Positions 8,048-18,487 of a stretch of 39,756 nt of DNA are shown piece by piece. Location: the NCBI GenBank assembly GCA_947305505.1, contig CAMZDX010000006.1, forward strand, positions 1 to 39,756. The letters are read 5' to 3'. Below the pieces are notes generated by a model. The model was given only the letters and a program-made list of their open reading frames with translations, had not been told where the DNA came from and ran no database searches. How positions within the stretch are numbered: position 1 is the stretch's first letter; each line of letters begins with the position of its first letter. The position numbers and the translations under genes were made by a program. Origin of the DNA: an uncultured bacterium (GTDB taxonomy: Bacteria; UBP6; UBA1177).

Positions 8048-9088
8048 TCAGTACAAGGATACGGTTTTCAAAAGTGAAATATTTTCAAGTATTTTGCCTG
8101 TTCCGACAACTACCGATTTCAGCGGATCTTCGGCAATTATTACAGGAAGGTTCGTCTCTTCGCGGATCAGAATATCCAGATTTTTGAGAAGCGCGCCGCC
8201 GCCGGCAAGAACGATACCTTTATCAACGATATCTGCTGCAAGTTCAGGCGGAGTGTTTTCAAGAACGACCTTGACTGCTGCAACGATCGCTTTGACCACT
8301 TCAGAAAGGCTTTCCCTGATCTCGTCGCTGTTGATTTCTATAGTTTTGGGAACTCCTGCAACAAGGTCGAGTCCTTTGACTTCCATAAATTCACGCGATT
8401 CGTCGGGATAGGCGTTTCCGATAGTCCACTTTATCTGCTCCGCCATCCTTTCGCCTATTGCAAGATTGTATTTTTTCTTGATGTAGTCGATTATGCTTTC
8501 ATCCATTTTGTCGCCGGCGGACTTTACCGATTTGGAATAAACGATTCCGGCAAGGGAAATAACTGCAACTTCCGTGGTTCCGCCGCCGATATCGACAATC
8601 ATGTTTCCGGTCGGTTCGGTAACGGGCATATTCGCTCCGACTGCTGCAGCCATAGGCTGTTCAACAAGAAAGACCTCTCTCGCACCGGCTCCCAAAGCAG
8701 CCTCGCGGACTGTTCTCTTTTCAACTTCTGTAATGCCGTAAGGAACACCTATCGCAATTCTGGGCTTTATAAAACTTCCGCGTTTGTATGCGTGTTTGAT
8801 GAAATAACGGAGCATCTGGCTCGCAACTTCGAAATCTGCAATAACACCGTCTTTCAAAGGCCTGATAACGCTGATGTTTACAGGTGCTTTGCCTATCATA
8901 TCCTTTGCATCGCGTCCGACTGCACGAACCGATTTTGCACCTCTTGAATCTTTTTCCTGAACGGCAACGACACTCGGTTCGTTGGCAACAATCCCCTCGC
9001 CTTTGACGTATATCAAAGTGTTTGCAGTTCCCAAATCTATCGCGATATCGCTTGTAAAAACCGATAAAACATTATCTAATTGCAACAT
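8048..9088 (-). CDS. mreB: Rod-shape determining protein MreB
   Basis: Bacterial actin homologue that polymerises under the inner membrane and guides elongation of the cell wall. All actin-fold phosphate motifs are present: [11 protein letters not shown] near the N-terminus, [12 protein letters not shown] in the middle and [13 protein letters not shown] near the end. The 346-residue length is typical. The ATG is preceded by AAGGAAGG. It is first gene of a short operon mreB-mreC-lipoprotein with its own promoter at 9129-9156. It indicates that the organism is rod-shaped or elongates by lateral wall growth. Confidence 0.97.
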   Translation of the reverse strand: MLQLDNVLSVFTSDIAIDLGTANTLIYVKGEGIVANEPSVVAVQEKDSRGAKSVRAVGRDAKDMIGKAPVNISVIRPLKDGVIADFEVASQMLRYFIKHAYKRGSFIKPRIAIGVPYGITEVEKRTVREAALGAGAREVFLVEQPMAAAVGANMPVTEPTGNMIVDIGGGTTEVAVISLAGIVYSKSVKSAGDKMDESIIDYIKKKYNLAIGERMAEQIKWTIGNAYPDESREFMEVKGLDLVAGVPKTIEINSDEIRESLSEVVKAIVAAVKVVLENTPPELAADIVDKGIVLAGGGALLKNLDILIREETNLPVIIAEDPLKSVVVGTGKILENISLLKTVSLY

Positions 9089-9128
9089 TTTTCCTTCCTT
9101 TCAACTAACAAAAACCAAAAAACGCAAA

Positions 9129-9156
9129 AGTATAGTCTTGAAAATTTCAAAGTAAA
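9129..9156 (-). promoter_or_regulatory. Putative promoter for mreB
   Basis: On the minus strand TTTACT (9151-9156) and TATACT (9129-9134) are separated by 16 bp, about 40 nt upstream of the ATG. TTTGCG and a six-T run follow the -10 box. Confidence 0.5.
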
Positions 9157-9187
9157 GAAGTTTCAACTATTTACCCGTTTTCAATCA

Positions 9188-12100
9188 TCACTTAACTTTC
9201 AGATAGAGATTGTCATATCCCAGTACCGATTTGTACTGCGCAAGTTTTGTCAGATCGACATAACCCTGTTTTTCCAGAACGATGTTGTCTCCGGAATCAC
9301 CGAAATTTATCTTAAGCTGCACCTTCATATTGAAAGCAGTCGGCTCTAATGAGAAAATTTTCTTCAGATTTTCCTTGTTTTTCAGGAATTCCGCTTCATT
9401 ACATTCATAAACCAGCATAGGTTCGAAGCTGTCATCCTCCTTTTTGCAGTAAAGCATGAACTGGTCGACAGTCTTCACGTCTTCCCTGATGTCGTTTATC
9501 GAAAACACAACTTTCTCAAGAGTTTTCTCCTCGTCATCACCCGTCATGACCGCACGACCGCGCACTCTGAAGATAAGAGGAACTTTCGAGGCAAGTTTCG
9601 CGACATCCGGGTTTCCTAGCGGATTTCCGATCTTGTTTATCGAAAACTCGACTGAGTTGTCCTCGCTTTCCAGGATCCCTTTGAGATAGTAGTCCCTTCC
9701 GTCTCGGCTTTTCACTGGCTTGATATCGGTCGTGATTATTCCGGGCACCCAGTTGTCGTTTCTCTGCCCGAAGAAACGTTTTCCCGATTCTACATCCTCA
9801 ATGACGCCGCTTATAGAACTTAGATCCAGATTCTGGAAATCTTTTCTGAAAAAGCGTGCAGGGTGGTTCGAAAGATAGATGCCGAGCACCTCTCGCTCCA
9901 GAGCAAGCGAATCGAAAACGTCGAGAGCCGCCTTCGGGTCGGCGTTTTTAAGAAGATCTTCATCGGAAATCCCGGAAGCAGCATCAGATTCAGCGTTTCC
10001 GAAAGCGGCAAAGAGACTCATCTGGTCGGATTCCTTCTCTTCTGCGACTTTCGCCCCTTCTTTCAACGCTTCAGGCAGTATCGCGAGAAGAAGCCCGCGG
10101 TTGATGCCTGTAAAATCAAAAGCACCTGATTTTATTAAAAATTCCACCGCTCTTGAATTGACTTTTGACTGACTCATCCTGCTTGTGAAATCGATAAGCG
10201 ACTTGAATTCTCCGTTTTTCTCACGTTCCTTTATTATCTCGTCTACAGCAGCCTCGCCGACGTTTTTAACAGCTCCGAAACCGTATCTTATCGCGTTGTC
10301 CTCTATCGTAAAACTGTTAAGGCTTTTGTTAACATCCGGCAGATAGACGTCGATCCCGTGGTCCCTGGCATCGCTGATATACATGAAGACCTTGTTTGCG
10401 TCTCCGGCTTCGGAAGTGATGAGCGCGGTGAGAAATTCCGTCGGATAGTGCGTCTTCAGATAAGCGGTCTGATATGAAATGTAGCCGTAGCACGCCGCGT
10501 GGGACTTGTTGAAACCGTAGCTCGCAAACTTTTCCATGTGGTCGAAAACCAGTTGTGCAGTTTTTTCGGGGATCCCCTTGTTCTTCGCACCTTCTATGAA
10601 TTTGACCTTTGCCTCGGCCATTTTTTTGGCGATCTTCTTACCCATAGCCTTACGCAGACCGTCGGCCTGTCCCATCGAGAAACCGGCAAGTTTACGCGAT
10701 ATCTGCATGACCTGCTCCTGATAGACCATAAGTCCGTAAGTCTCGCTCAAAATCTCACTCATCCAAGGATGGTCGTATTCGATCGGCTCTTTTCCGTGTT
10801 TTCTGCGGATGTAGTTCGGAATGATGTCCATAGGTCCCGGTCGGTAAAGGGCAACAGCCGCGATAAGGTCTTCAATGCGGTCGGGTTTCATCTGGTGAAT
10901 CATCTTTTCAAAACCGCCGCTTTCCATCTGGAATATACCTTTCGTACTGTTCTCGCAGATGTACTTGTAAGTCGCGGCATCGTCGAGCGGAATTTTCGAT
11001 ATGTCGAAATCGGGAACTTTCTTTCTGACTAGCGACACAGCGTGGTTTATCATCGTGAGCGTTTTAAGTCCGAGGAAGTCGAATTTTACAAGTCCGACAA
11101 GTTCTACCATCGTCTTGTCATACTGCGTGACATGGTAGTTGTCCTTATCGACGAATATCGGCGAATACTCGTAGATCGGCTTCTGACCGATGACAAGTCC
11201 GCATGCGTGCTTTCCGGGTTGTCTGAGAAGCCCTTCGATCTTCACGGCGATATTGATGATCTTTGAAAAATCCTCGTTATCCCGTATAACCTGCCTTTCA
11301 TTTGCAAAAGTATCTATAGCGGCATTAAGTGCTTTCACTTTATCCGCATCTTCAGGTGCTATCTTCAATCCTTCGACAGCTTTTCTCAGCTTGTCGGGAT
11401 CGGCTGCGACATCACCCGGAACATGATAGTCGCTAACGAGCTTTGCCGTAATATCTTTAGTATTTTTGAGGTATTGCGGTGAATACATATCCGCGAACGA
11501 ATCTGGAACAAGTTTTGCCAGTTTGTCGGCTGTGGCAAGAGGAATGTCAAGAGCTCTGGCGACATCCTTTATTGCAGATTTCGCCTTTAGCTGACCGAAA
11601 GTAGCGATCTGAGCAACATTTTCGTAACCGTATTTGCCTTCAACATACTCAATTACCCGTTCACGGTTGTCCTGACAGAAATCGACGTCAAAATCTGGCA
11701 TCGAGATTCGCTCGGGATTGAGAAATCTCTCGAAAAGGAGCTCGTATCTGAGCGGATCGAGATCGGTGATCCTGGTGCAGTACGCAACAAGTGAACCTGC
11801 GCCGCTGCCTCTGCCTGGGCCTACCGGAATGCCGTTATTTTTAGCCCAGCGGATAAAGTCCGAAACTATGAGGAAATATCCGGGAAAATCCATCCTGATG
11901 ATGACACCGAGCTCGTATTCGAGCCTGTCGCGGTAAGCCTGCTTCTTATCTTCAGGAGTTCCGAGTTCAAGGAATCTCTCTTCAAGCCCTTTTTCCGCCA
12001 TATCGCGAAGAAACTCAGCCGGACTTTTGTCGCCTGTATCGAAAATCGGCAGATAGTTGTGCCCGAGATCAAGCTGGACATTGCACCTTTCGGCAATTTT

Positions 12101-12934
12101 AACGGTGTTTTCTATCGCTTCCGTTCCCGCTTCGCCGTAGACGCTGAAAAGATTACGCATCTCCTCTTCGCTTTTGAGATAGAACGCCGCCGTTTCGTGG
12201 TGCATTCTGTCTGTATCGGTCACTTTTTTCTTCTCGTTTATGCAGAAAAGAATATCCTGCGCCTCTGCATCTTCAGGGCTAAGGTAGTGGACATCGTTAG
12301 TTGCGACGAGTCCGACTCCGAGCTCGCGGGCAAGTTTTATAAGCTGAGGGTTGACCTCCTCCTGCTCCTTTATTCCGTTTACCTGAAGCTCGATAAAGAA
12401 ATTGTCTTTTCCGAAAAGTTCGATGTATTCAAGGGCGATCCGCTTCGCGTCATCGTATCTGCCTGAGACAAGAGCTCTGGGGATCTCGCCTCCAAGACAT
12501 GCACTCGTCGCGATGATTCCTTCAGAATGTTCCTTTATCAAAGCTCTGTCGATACGCGGCTTGTAGTAAAATCCGTCAACAAACGCAGTTGACGCCATGT
12601 AGCACAGATTTTTGTAACCGGTCTCGTTTTCGGCGAGAAGAAGAAGGTGAAAAGCGTCTTTGGCAACCTTTTCCCTTCTGTCATTGGCAGAAATATAAGC
12701 CTCCATGCCTATGAGAGGCTTTATCGCGGCGTTTCCGATCCTGTTATAGTCACCTTTTTCGTCTTTGCCGATCATCGTCGTGTAGAAATCGACAACGCCG
12801 TGCATATTTCCGTGGTCGGTGATCGCGACTGCCGTCATCCCGAGTTTGTTCAGTTTTTTCGCAAGTTCCCCCGGTTTGACAAGACCGTCAAGAAACGAAT
12901 AAATCGTGTGCAGATGCAAGTGGACAAACGCCAT
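9188..12934 (-). CDS. dnaE: DNA polymerase III alpha subunit
   Basis: Replicative polymerase, 1248 residues, the DnaE rather than PolC type. The N-terminal PHP domain starts with HLHLHTIYSFLDG and keeps DHGNMHG, so its metal site looks largely intact. The palm has GPGRGSGAGSL near residues 371-381 and PDFDVDF near 412-418, with the two catalytic Asp residues. AACYGYISYQTAYLKTHYP in the fingers region is typical. A sliding-clamp motif QMSLF lies at residues 971-975. It is about 90 residues longer than the E. coli enzyme. One charged insertion of about 50 residues lies between the NTKDI stretch and GKHACGLVIG. The ATG has GAGG 6-7 nt upstream. It lies 38 bp after the Wzz-like gene and is probably co-transcribed. 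Confidence 0.97.
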   Translation of the reverse strand: MAFVHLHLHTIYSFLDGLVKPGELAKKLNKLGMTAVAITDHGNMHGVVDFYTTMIGKDEKGDYNRIGNAAIKPLIGMEAYISANDRREKVAKDAFHLLLLAENETGYKNLCYMASTAFVDGFYYKPRIDRALIKEHSEGIIATSACLGGEIPRALVSGRYDDAKRIALEYIELFGKDNFFIELQVNGIKEQEEVNPQLIKLARELGVGLVATNDVHYLSPEDAEAQDILFCINEKKKVTDTDRMHHETAAFYLKSEEEMRNLFSVYGEAGTEAIENTVKIAERCNVQLDLGHNYLPIFDTGDKSPAEFLRDMAEKGLEERFLELGTPEDKKQAYRDRLEYELGVIIRMDFPGYFLIVSDFIRWAKNNGIPVGPGRGSGAGSLVAYCTRITDLDPLRYELLFERFLNPERISMPDFDVDFCQDNRERVIEYVEGKYGYENVAQIATFGQLKAKSAIKDVARALDIPLATADKLAKLVPDSFADMYSPQYLKNTKDITAKLVSDYHVPGDVAADPDKLRKAVEGLKIAPEDADKVKALNAAIDTFANERQVIRDNEDFSKIINIAVKIEGLLRQPGKHACGLVIGQKPIYEYSPIFVDKDNYHVTQYDKTMVELVGLVKFDFLGLKTLTMINHAVSLVRKKVPDFDISKIPLDDAATYKYICENSTKGIFQMESGGFEKMIHQMKPDRIEDLIAAVALYRPGPMDIIPNYIRRKHGKEPIEYDHPWMSEILSETYGLMVYQEQVMQISRKLAGFSMGQADGLRKAMGKKIAKKMAEAKVKFIEGAKNKGIPEKTAQLVFDHMEKFASYGFNKSHAACYGYISYQTAYLKTHYPTEFLTALITSEAGDANKVFMYISDARDHGIDVYLPDVNKSLNSFTIEDNAIRYGFGAVKNVGEAAVDEIIKEREKNGEFKSLIDFTSRMSQSKVNSRAVEFLIKSGAFDFTGINRGLLLAILPEALKEGAKVAEEKESDQMSLFAAFGNAESDAASGISDEDLLKNADPKAALDVFDSLALEREVLGIYLSNHPARFFRKDFQNLDLSSISGVIEDVESGKRFFGQRNDNWVPGIITTDIKPVKSRDGRDYYLKGILESEDNSVEFSINKIGNPLGNPDVAKLASKVPLIFRVRGRAVMTGDDEEKTLEKVVFSINDIREDVKTVDQFMLYCKKEDDSFEPMLVYECNEAEFLKNKENLKKIFSLEPTAFNMKVQLKINFGDSGDNIVLEKQGYVDLTKLAQYKSVLGYDNLYLKVK

Positions 12935-12972
12935 TTTATGCCTCGTCGGTTAAGAAATTAAAAAGAGAACAT

Positions 12973-14601
12973 CTATTTCAGGATTTCTTTTGCAGATTTG
13001 AAAAATTCCTTTGCAAACACTACAAAAAAACCCGATAAAAGCGTAGCAATCAAAGTTATAGCAGCAAACATTACAGACTTGGGGAACGAACGCAGAACAT
13101 AAGGATCCGGAGCATCTACGACTCTTACTGGCAGAACACCTATATTCGGAGAGATTGACGATTCATATAACTTGGCGGACAAAGTGACATAAACTCTTTC
13201 CGCAAGCTCCACATCACGTTTCAGACTTGCAAAAGTAATAAGATTTTCAGGAAGTTTCTCCTGACCGTCAGACATCATATTCAGAAGATCGGAGAGGAGT
13301 TTCTCGCCTTTATCATACTGGGTAATACTTGTCTGAATAACATTTTTCAAAGCATTTTCGCTCTCTTTTATCTCCTCATCGGCCGCAACTTTGAGCGGGT
13401 GTTCTTCAGTTACGCGCTGAGAGAGCTCGTTGCGTTTGAATATAAGGGCATTGTGATATTTCAGCGCCTCCTGTACCGAAGATTCTTCGATTGGAAGAGT
13501 TATCGGTTTTCCCGAATCTTTTTCAATGTTTTTCAAAGTATTTTCAAGAATTTTTCTCTTAAATTTAAACTCTTCGACCTGCACTTTCATCGTTTCCTGT
13601 TTTTTAAGCAGTTCCGGAAATTCGACTTCAGGCATTATTGTATGTTCCTGCTGCTGGAAGCTAATCATTTTCTGCACTTTTTCGTGGATTCCCAAAGAAA
13701 GATCATCAAGCATTCCGTTTATATACGCTTGTTTTGAATCAGAGTCGTTTTTTTCCCATTCTTTCTTTTTTTCAATGTATACCGCTAGAAGATCATTAAG
13801 TATCCGCACCGACATGAGAGGACTCTCGTGCGTAAACACAAGATTTATAAGTTCAGTATCGCCGCCTTTTTTCAGATTCAGCGCACCTCCTGCGGCTGCA
13901 TTGTCTACAAGCAGAGCCTTGGCAAAACGATCTCTGGCAAATATTATCGGTTCATAGGCGAATTTGTAAGTCACAGGAACAGTGAATTTCCCTATTTTTT
14001 CAACAGAAACCGTATCCTTGCCTAAAAGGCAATCCTCATTCCAGCGGCATTCGGCCTGCGTACCGCCGAATTCAATAACATAACCATCTTCTGATGCCGT
14101 TATCTCTCCGCTTCCGGCTTTCAAAGGTTCGGGGATCTTCTTAAAAATCACAAAAGCATCTTCCGCTTTTTCACCGAAAAGTTTACTCCAGTAATAAACG
14201 AACATAGAGTTATTTTTCTTCCTGACATTCATCCGAAGATTATCCTTTTGAATGACGGAATCCATAAGCGTTCTGCTTTTGAGAAGTTCGAAATCTATAC
14301 TTCTGCTGTTCGACATGACACCGCCAATGAACTGAGACATCATGTCAAAAGGAGAAATGGAAGTCGAACCCTGCGTGCTTCTTATTTCTATCGAAGAATT
14401 GACAGTGTAGACAGGAGTTATAACAAAAAGAAAAACGAAAACGATAACAGTGAAGGTGATAAGTGAAGAAATACAGTAAAGTTTTTTGTTGGTGCTTAAG
14501 ACCCTTATAAAATCTTCTATCGTGATACGTATAAGCTTATTTTCTTCCGGAATAACGACCGAATTTTCAGCTTCGGCATTATTTTTCGGTGTATTATCCA
14601 T
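12973..14601 (-). CDS. Wzz/GNVR-type polysaccharide chain-length determinant, no kinase domain
   Basis: Polysaccharide co-polymerase that sets chain length of O-antigen, capsule or exopolysaccharide at the inner membrane. The 542 residues have two membrane segments, about 41-66 and 507-531, enclosing a large periplasmic part with long coiled coils at about 290-430. The second helix is preceded by the Pro-rich DAPDPYVLRSFPKS, as in this family, and VTEEHPLKV is typical of the GNVR-like region. No Walker A kinase and no Tyr-rich tail are present, so any partner kinase would be encoded elsewhere. The ATG is preceded by GAGAGG. The location upstream of dnaE, away from glycosyltransferase genes, is unusual. 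Confidence 0.85.
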   Translation of the reverse strand: MDNTPKNNAEAENSVVIPEENKLIRITIEDFIRVLSTNKKLYCISSLITFTVIVFVFLFVITPVYTVNSSIEIRSTQGSTSISPFDMMSQFIGGVMSNSRSIDFELLKSRTLMDSVIQKDNLRMNVRKKNNSMFVYYWSKLFGEKAEDAFVIFKKIPEPLKAGSGEITASEDGYVIEFGGTQAECRWNEDCLLGKDTVSVEKIGKFTVPVTYKFAYEPIIFARDRFAKALLVDNAAAGGALNLKKGGDTELINLVFTHESPLMSVRILNDLLAVYIEKKKEWEKNDSDSKQAYINGMLDDLSLGIHEKVQKMISFQQQEHTIMPEVEFPELLKKQETMKVQVEEFKFKRKILENTLKNIEKDSGKPITLPIEESSVQEALKYHNALIFKRNELSQRVTEEHPLKVAADEEIKESENALKNVIQTSITQYDKGEKLLSDLLNMMSDGQEKLPENLITFASLKRDVELAERVYVTLSAKLYESSISPNIGVLPVRVVDAPDPYVLRSFPKSVMFAAITLIATLLSGFFVVFAKEFFKSAKEILK

Positions 14602-14636
14602 AAAAACCTCTCTATGAACAAAATCAAAAGCCGTGT

Positions 14637-14665
14637 ATTATACAAAAAAACCTTATAAATGCAAA
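14637..14665 (-). promoter_or_regulatory. Putative promoter for the Wzz-like gene
   Basis: On the minus strand TTTGCA (14660-14665) and a perfect TATAAT (14637-14642) are 17 bp apart, about 35 nt upstream of the ATG. CACGGCTTTTG follows the -10 box. Confidence 0.55.
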
Positions 14666-14712
14666 TAAGCACGGCAAAATCACTAAAAACAAATCAAATA
14701 ATCTGCAACTTC

Positions 14713-14741
14713 TTGTAAAATCTAAACTTTTCATGTATAAA
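14713..14741 (+). promoter_or_regulatory. Putative promoter for lepA and the following lipoprotein genes
   Basis: TTGTAA (14713-14718) and TATAAA (14736-14741) are 17 bp apart and 34 nt upstream of the lepA ATG. The -10 box is followed by CGCGCGGTTTTTG, close to the rpsB and Omp85-like promoters. Confidence 0.6.
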
Positions 14742-14775
14742 CGCGCGGTTTTTGTTAACTTTTATCAAGGTTAGT

Positions 14776-16581
14776 ATGAAAAACATCAATAATATCAGAA
14801 ATTTTTCGATCGTAGCCCACATCGATCACGGCAAATCGACCCTTTCCGACAGGCTTCTCGAAATGACTGGAGGCCTCAGCGAGCGCGAGATGACGGAACA
14901 GTTTTTGGACGACATGGAGCTTGAAAAAGAGCGCGGGATCACGATCAAGGCGCGCGCCGTCACCGTTTTCCACGAATACAAAGGCGAAAAATACGAGTTC
15001 AATTTCATCGATACTCCGGGACATGTCGATTTTTCCTACGAAGTAAGCCGCGCGTTAACGAGCTGTGAAGGAGCTCTCCTTGTGGTCGATGCGACTCAAG
15101 GCGTCGAGGCGCAGACCCTGGCAAACGTCTATATGGCTATCGACAACGACCTCGCGATCGTTCCTGTCATCAATAAGATCGACCTTCCGAGCGCCGATGT
15201 CGAAAAAACAAAAACCGAGATCGCAGATATCATCGGGATAGACACCGAAGATGCTTCCCTTGTTTCGGCAAAAACAGGTGTCGGAGTTAGAGAACTTTTA
15301 GACAAAATCGTGACTGAAATTCCCGCCCCAAAGACTGATTCTTCAATGAAAACAAGGGCTTTAGTCTTCGACAGCTGGTTTGACGCATATGTCGGAGTCA
15401 GAATGATGGTGAGAATGTTCGACGGAGAGATCAAAACGGGTGACATAATCCACCTGATGCATTCTGAAGCCAATTACGAAGTTATCGAGATCGCAAAATA
15501 CATGCCTTTTCTTAAAAAAGTAGATTCGCTTTCTGCCGGTGAAGTCGGCGTTGTAGCCGCCGGGATCAAAACGATCCACGATGTCAGGATCGGTGAGACG
15601 ATAACTTTAGCAAACGATCCGACCTCAACTCCCCTTCCCGGCTTCAAACCGATGAAACAGATGGTTTTCTGCGGAGTTTTCCCTGTTGAGACTTCAAAAT
15701 ACGAGGAAGTAAAACGCGCCGTTGAAAAGCTCGCCCTCAACGATTCGAGTTTTTCATACGAGCCTGAAAATTCAACAGCTTTGGGTTACGGTTTCCGCTG
15801 CGGATTTTTGGGAATGCTCCACCTTGAGATCGTAAAAGAAAGACTTGAGCGCGAATTCGGCCTTGAACTAATCACAACGGCTCCCAGCGTAGCATACAAA
15901 GTCGTCCTCACGAACGGAGAAGAAGTCATCGTCGAAAACCCGGACAAACTCCCGAAACCGCAGATAATCGCCCACATCGAGGAACCTATCGTCAAAGCGT
16001 CGGTCTTCACTCCGGCGGAATTTATCGGCGGGCTCGTAAAACTCTGCTTAGACAAGCGCGGAAAGCAGAAAAACATGATCTATCAGGCGGCTGACAGAGT
16101 CATTCTCGAATACGAAATGCCGCTCAGCGAGATAGTTTACGACTTTTACGACAAACTGAAATCGATCTCGCGCGGATTTGCTTCACTTGACTACGAATTC
16201 GACCGCTACGAGAAGTCGAACCTCGTCAAAATGGACATTCTTATCAACGGAGAGCCGGTCGATGCCCTTTCTGTCATCGTCCACAAAGACAATTCATACC
16301 AGATGGGACGCTCGTTAGTCATGAAGATGCGCCGCGTAATACCGAGACAGATGTACGATGTCGCGATCCAGGCAGCGATCGGTTCGACCGTAATTTCACG
16401 CGAAACGGTCAAGGCTTACAGAAAGGATGTCACCTCGAAATGCTACGGCGGAGACGTATCCCGAAAGAGAAAACTTCTCGAAAAGCAGAAAGAGGGAAAG
16501 AAGCGGATGAAACAGCTCGGAAATGTCGAAATCCCGCAGGAAGCCTTTTTAGCCGTTCTTGAAGCGGGTGAAGAAGAATAA
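14776..16581 (+). CDS. lepA: Elongation factor 4 (LepA)
   Basis: Translational GTPase that acts on stalled or mistranslocated ribosomes. The G motifs are complete: [10 protein letters not shown], the switch region [27 protein letters not shown] and SAKTG. The C-terminal domain typical of LepA follows (for example [13 protein letters not shown] and the Arg/Lys-rich [20 protein letters not shown]). The ORF track starts at a TTG at 14752. ATG 14776 gives the standard start [19 protein letters not shown] and a 601-residue protein of normal length. The SD is weak (AAGG). A lipoprotein gene starts 35 bp downstream on the same strand. Confidence 0.97.
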   Translation: MKNINNIRNFSIVAHIDHGKSTLSDRLLEMTGGLSEREMTEQFLDDMELEKERGITIKARAVTVFHEYKGEKYEFNFIDTPGHVDFSYEVSRALTSCEGALLVVDATQGVEAQTLANVYMAIDNDLAIVPVINKIDLPSADVEKTKTEIADIIGIDTEDASLVSAKTGVGVRELLDKIVTEIPAPKTDSSMKTRALVFDSWFDAYVGVRMMVRMFDGEIKTGDIIHLMHSEANYEVIEIAKYMPFLKKVDSLSAGEVGVVAAGIKTIHDVRIGETITLANDPTSTPLPGFKPMKQMVFCGVFPVETSKYEEVKRAVEKLALNDSSFSYEPENSTALGYGFRCGFLGMLHLEIVKERLEREFGLELITTAPSVAYKVVLTNGEEVIVENPDKLPKPQIIAHIEEPIVKASVFTPAEFIGGLVKLCLDKRGKQKNMIYQAADRVILEYEMPLSEIVYDFYDKLKSISRGFASLDYEFDRYEKSNLVKMDILINGEPVDALSVIVHKDNSYQMGRSLVMKMRRVIPRQMYDVAIQAAIGSTVISRETVKAYRKDVTSKCYGGDVSRKRKLLEKQKEGKKRMKQLGNVEIPQEAFLAVLEAGEEE

Positions 16582-16616
16582 CGAACAAATTTAAAACAAA
16601 GGCTTGGAGGTAAATA

Positions 16617-18446
16617 ATGAAAAAACTTTCTATTTTATTTCTAGTATTGATTTTCTCTTTTGCATGTTCATCTGGAAATTCTGATGAAAAAGAAGGAAAT
16701 GGTTCAAACACTCCGGAAGGTTCCGATATTGACACAACAAATGATGCAGACAACAACAATGATCCGGAAACAGGTGATACCGATACGGTTGAAAGCGGAA
16801 CCTGCTCTCCGAATCCGTGCGATACCGAGGAAAACAAAGCCGCGCATAAATCCAGATGCATGCCTGAAAACGAAGGAACATCGTACAGCTGCGTATGCGA
16901 TTCTTCCTACTACTCTTACGGGGACCTCTGCTGCCCGGCTCATTCATCCGAAAAGGGCGGGAAATGCGTGTGTGACACTTACTATGTCGAACCTGAAGAA
17001 GAACCTGGAAAATGCGTGGTTGCGTGCACAGAAAATAAAATCGAAGGTTTCAACGGCTACTGCCCGAAAGGCCAGATCTGCCAGCAGGGAACCTGCATAA
17101 AAGACCATTGCGCAGGATATTCATGCCCTGAAAACAGTACGTGCACCACAAAAAACGACGAAGCTTTCTGCCAGTGCGAAAGCCCGCTTCAGATGAGCAA
17201 CGGCAAGTGCTGCCCGCAGAATTCGACGAATGTAAACGGAACCTGCAAATGCAATACCGGTTACGAATTATCAGACGACACTTGCGTGATGAGCGCAGAC
17301 AATCCGTGCAGGAAAAAACCGTGCAGTCAGGCTAACAATCCGGGTCAACCCAACAAAAACACGTGTGTTCCTGACAACAGCGAAGCCGGTTATCACTGCG
17401 AGTGCAATACAAGCTACGAGGAAGATTCCGACGGAAAATGCAAAGAAATCGTTTACGATGTCTGCCCTAACAACATGCAGTGTCTCGGCGGATACTGTCT
17501 TCCGCAGGATCTCAGCAACGAACAGTGCATAAAAGACAGCGACTGCCGTGAATTTGGCGGAAACGCTATCTGCTCGGCTCCGAATGCTGCCGGAGGCGTA
17601 TGTTCAGGCTGCAGCGACAACAGCGACTGTCCCGGAAACACGCAGTGCAACGACACTTACGGAACATGTGCTCTGATGTGCGACAGCGACAATGACTGTC
17701 CTTACGGAAAATGCTATTCAAACGGCTACTGCGGTCAGAAAAAATGTTCGACAAACGAAGACTGCTTCGGCGGAACCGTATGCAAATATTCAACAGGAGA
17801 CGGCGACGGAATGTGTCAGAGACTTGCCTGCCATGAAACAGCCTGCTCTTTTTCAAATCCTCACGGAACCTGTCCGAATCAGGGCGAAGCATGCATAAAC
17901 GGAGAGTGCATTTCAAGCTGTTCGCCGAATCCGTGCAAAGAAACGAACAGAACAAAATGCGAAATGAAACTCGGCGTTCCGACATGCGTCTGCGATGAAG
18001 GAACTGTCGAAAACAACGGAGAGTGCCAGCCTAAAGTCCAGACATGCCCGACAGGCTTTGTCTGCAAAGGCGGCTACTGCGCAAACACGAACGACCCGAC
18101 ATTTTTCTGTGCAGAAAATTCTGATTGCGGCGGCTCTCTTACCTGCACATCCGCCAACCTTCCGTCCGGTCAGTGCAACGGCTGTTCCTACACATCGGAT
18201 TGTCCGGGTGCCGCCACAGATGAAGCGGTCGAATGCGTTAAAGCCGGAACTTCGGGTTACTGCATGAGAAGATGTACCGTTAATGAAGAATGTAGCGAAG
18301 GCATGATCTGCAGAACAAGCGGTTTGGGCAGTTTCTGCGGCAGAAAGGATTGTTCAAAACCCTCCGACTGCCCGGCAAACTATACATGCAAACCCTCAGA
18401 ATCAGATTCCGAAAGCGGAACCTGCTCAAGAATCCCGTGTAAATAA
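16617..18446 (+). CDS. Cys-rich lipoprotein with EGF-like repeats
   Basis: Unrecognised 609-residue secreted protein. The signal peptide ends FSFAC, lipidated at Cys17, and is followed by an Asn/Asp/Thr-rich acidic linker to about residue 60. Everything after that is Cys-rich. Several EGF-like units have the pattern C-x-PxPC ... C-x-C (for example CSPNPCKETNRTKC then CVCDEG). Repeats resembling the Myxococcus Cys-rich type alternate with these, such as CLGGYCLP and CKGGYCAN, each followed by a CxxDSDC-like stretch. This demands disulfide formation, so it must be exported. A strong GGAGG lies 7 nt before the ATG. It may be an adhesin or a stalk-like surface protein; no catalytic motif is seen. 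Confidence 0.87.
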   Translation: MKKLSILFLVLIFSFACSSGNSDEKEGNGSNTPEGSDIDTTNDADNNNDPETGDTDTVESGTCSPNPCDTEENKAAHKSRCMPENEGTSYSCVCDSSYYSYGDLCCPAHSSEKGGKCVCDTYYVEPEEEPGKCVVACTENKIEGFNGYCPKGQICQQGTCIKDHCAGYSCPENSTCTTKNDEAFCQCESPLQMSNGKCCPQNSTNVNGTCKCNTGYELSDDTCVMSADNPCRKKPCSQANNPGQPNKNTCVPDNSEAGYHCECNTSYEEDSDGKCKEIVYDVCPNNMQCLGGYCLPQDLSNEQCIKDSDCREFGGNAICSAPNAAGGVCSGCSDNSDCPGNTQCNDTYGTCALMCDSDNDCPYGKCYSNGYCGQKKCSTNEDCFGGTVCKYSTGDGDGMCQRLACHETACSFSNPHGTCPNQGEACINGECISSCSPNPCKETNRTKCEMKLGVPTCVCDEGTVENNGECQPKVQTCPTGFVCKGGYCANTNDPTFFCAENSDCGGSLTCTSANLPSGQCNGCSYTSDCPGAATDEAVECVKAGTSGYCMRRCTVNEECSEGMICRTSGLGSFCGRKDCSKPSDCPANYTCKPSESDSESGTCSRIPCK

Positions 18447-18487
18447 GAAGAGAGAATAAAGATCTTTCAATCAGGTGAAGAAAAGTA

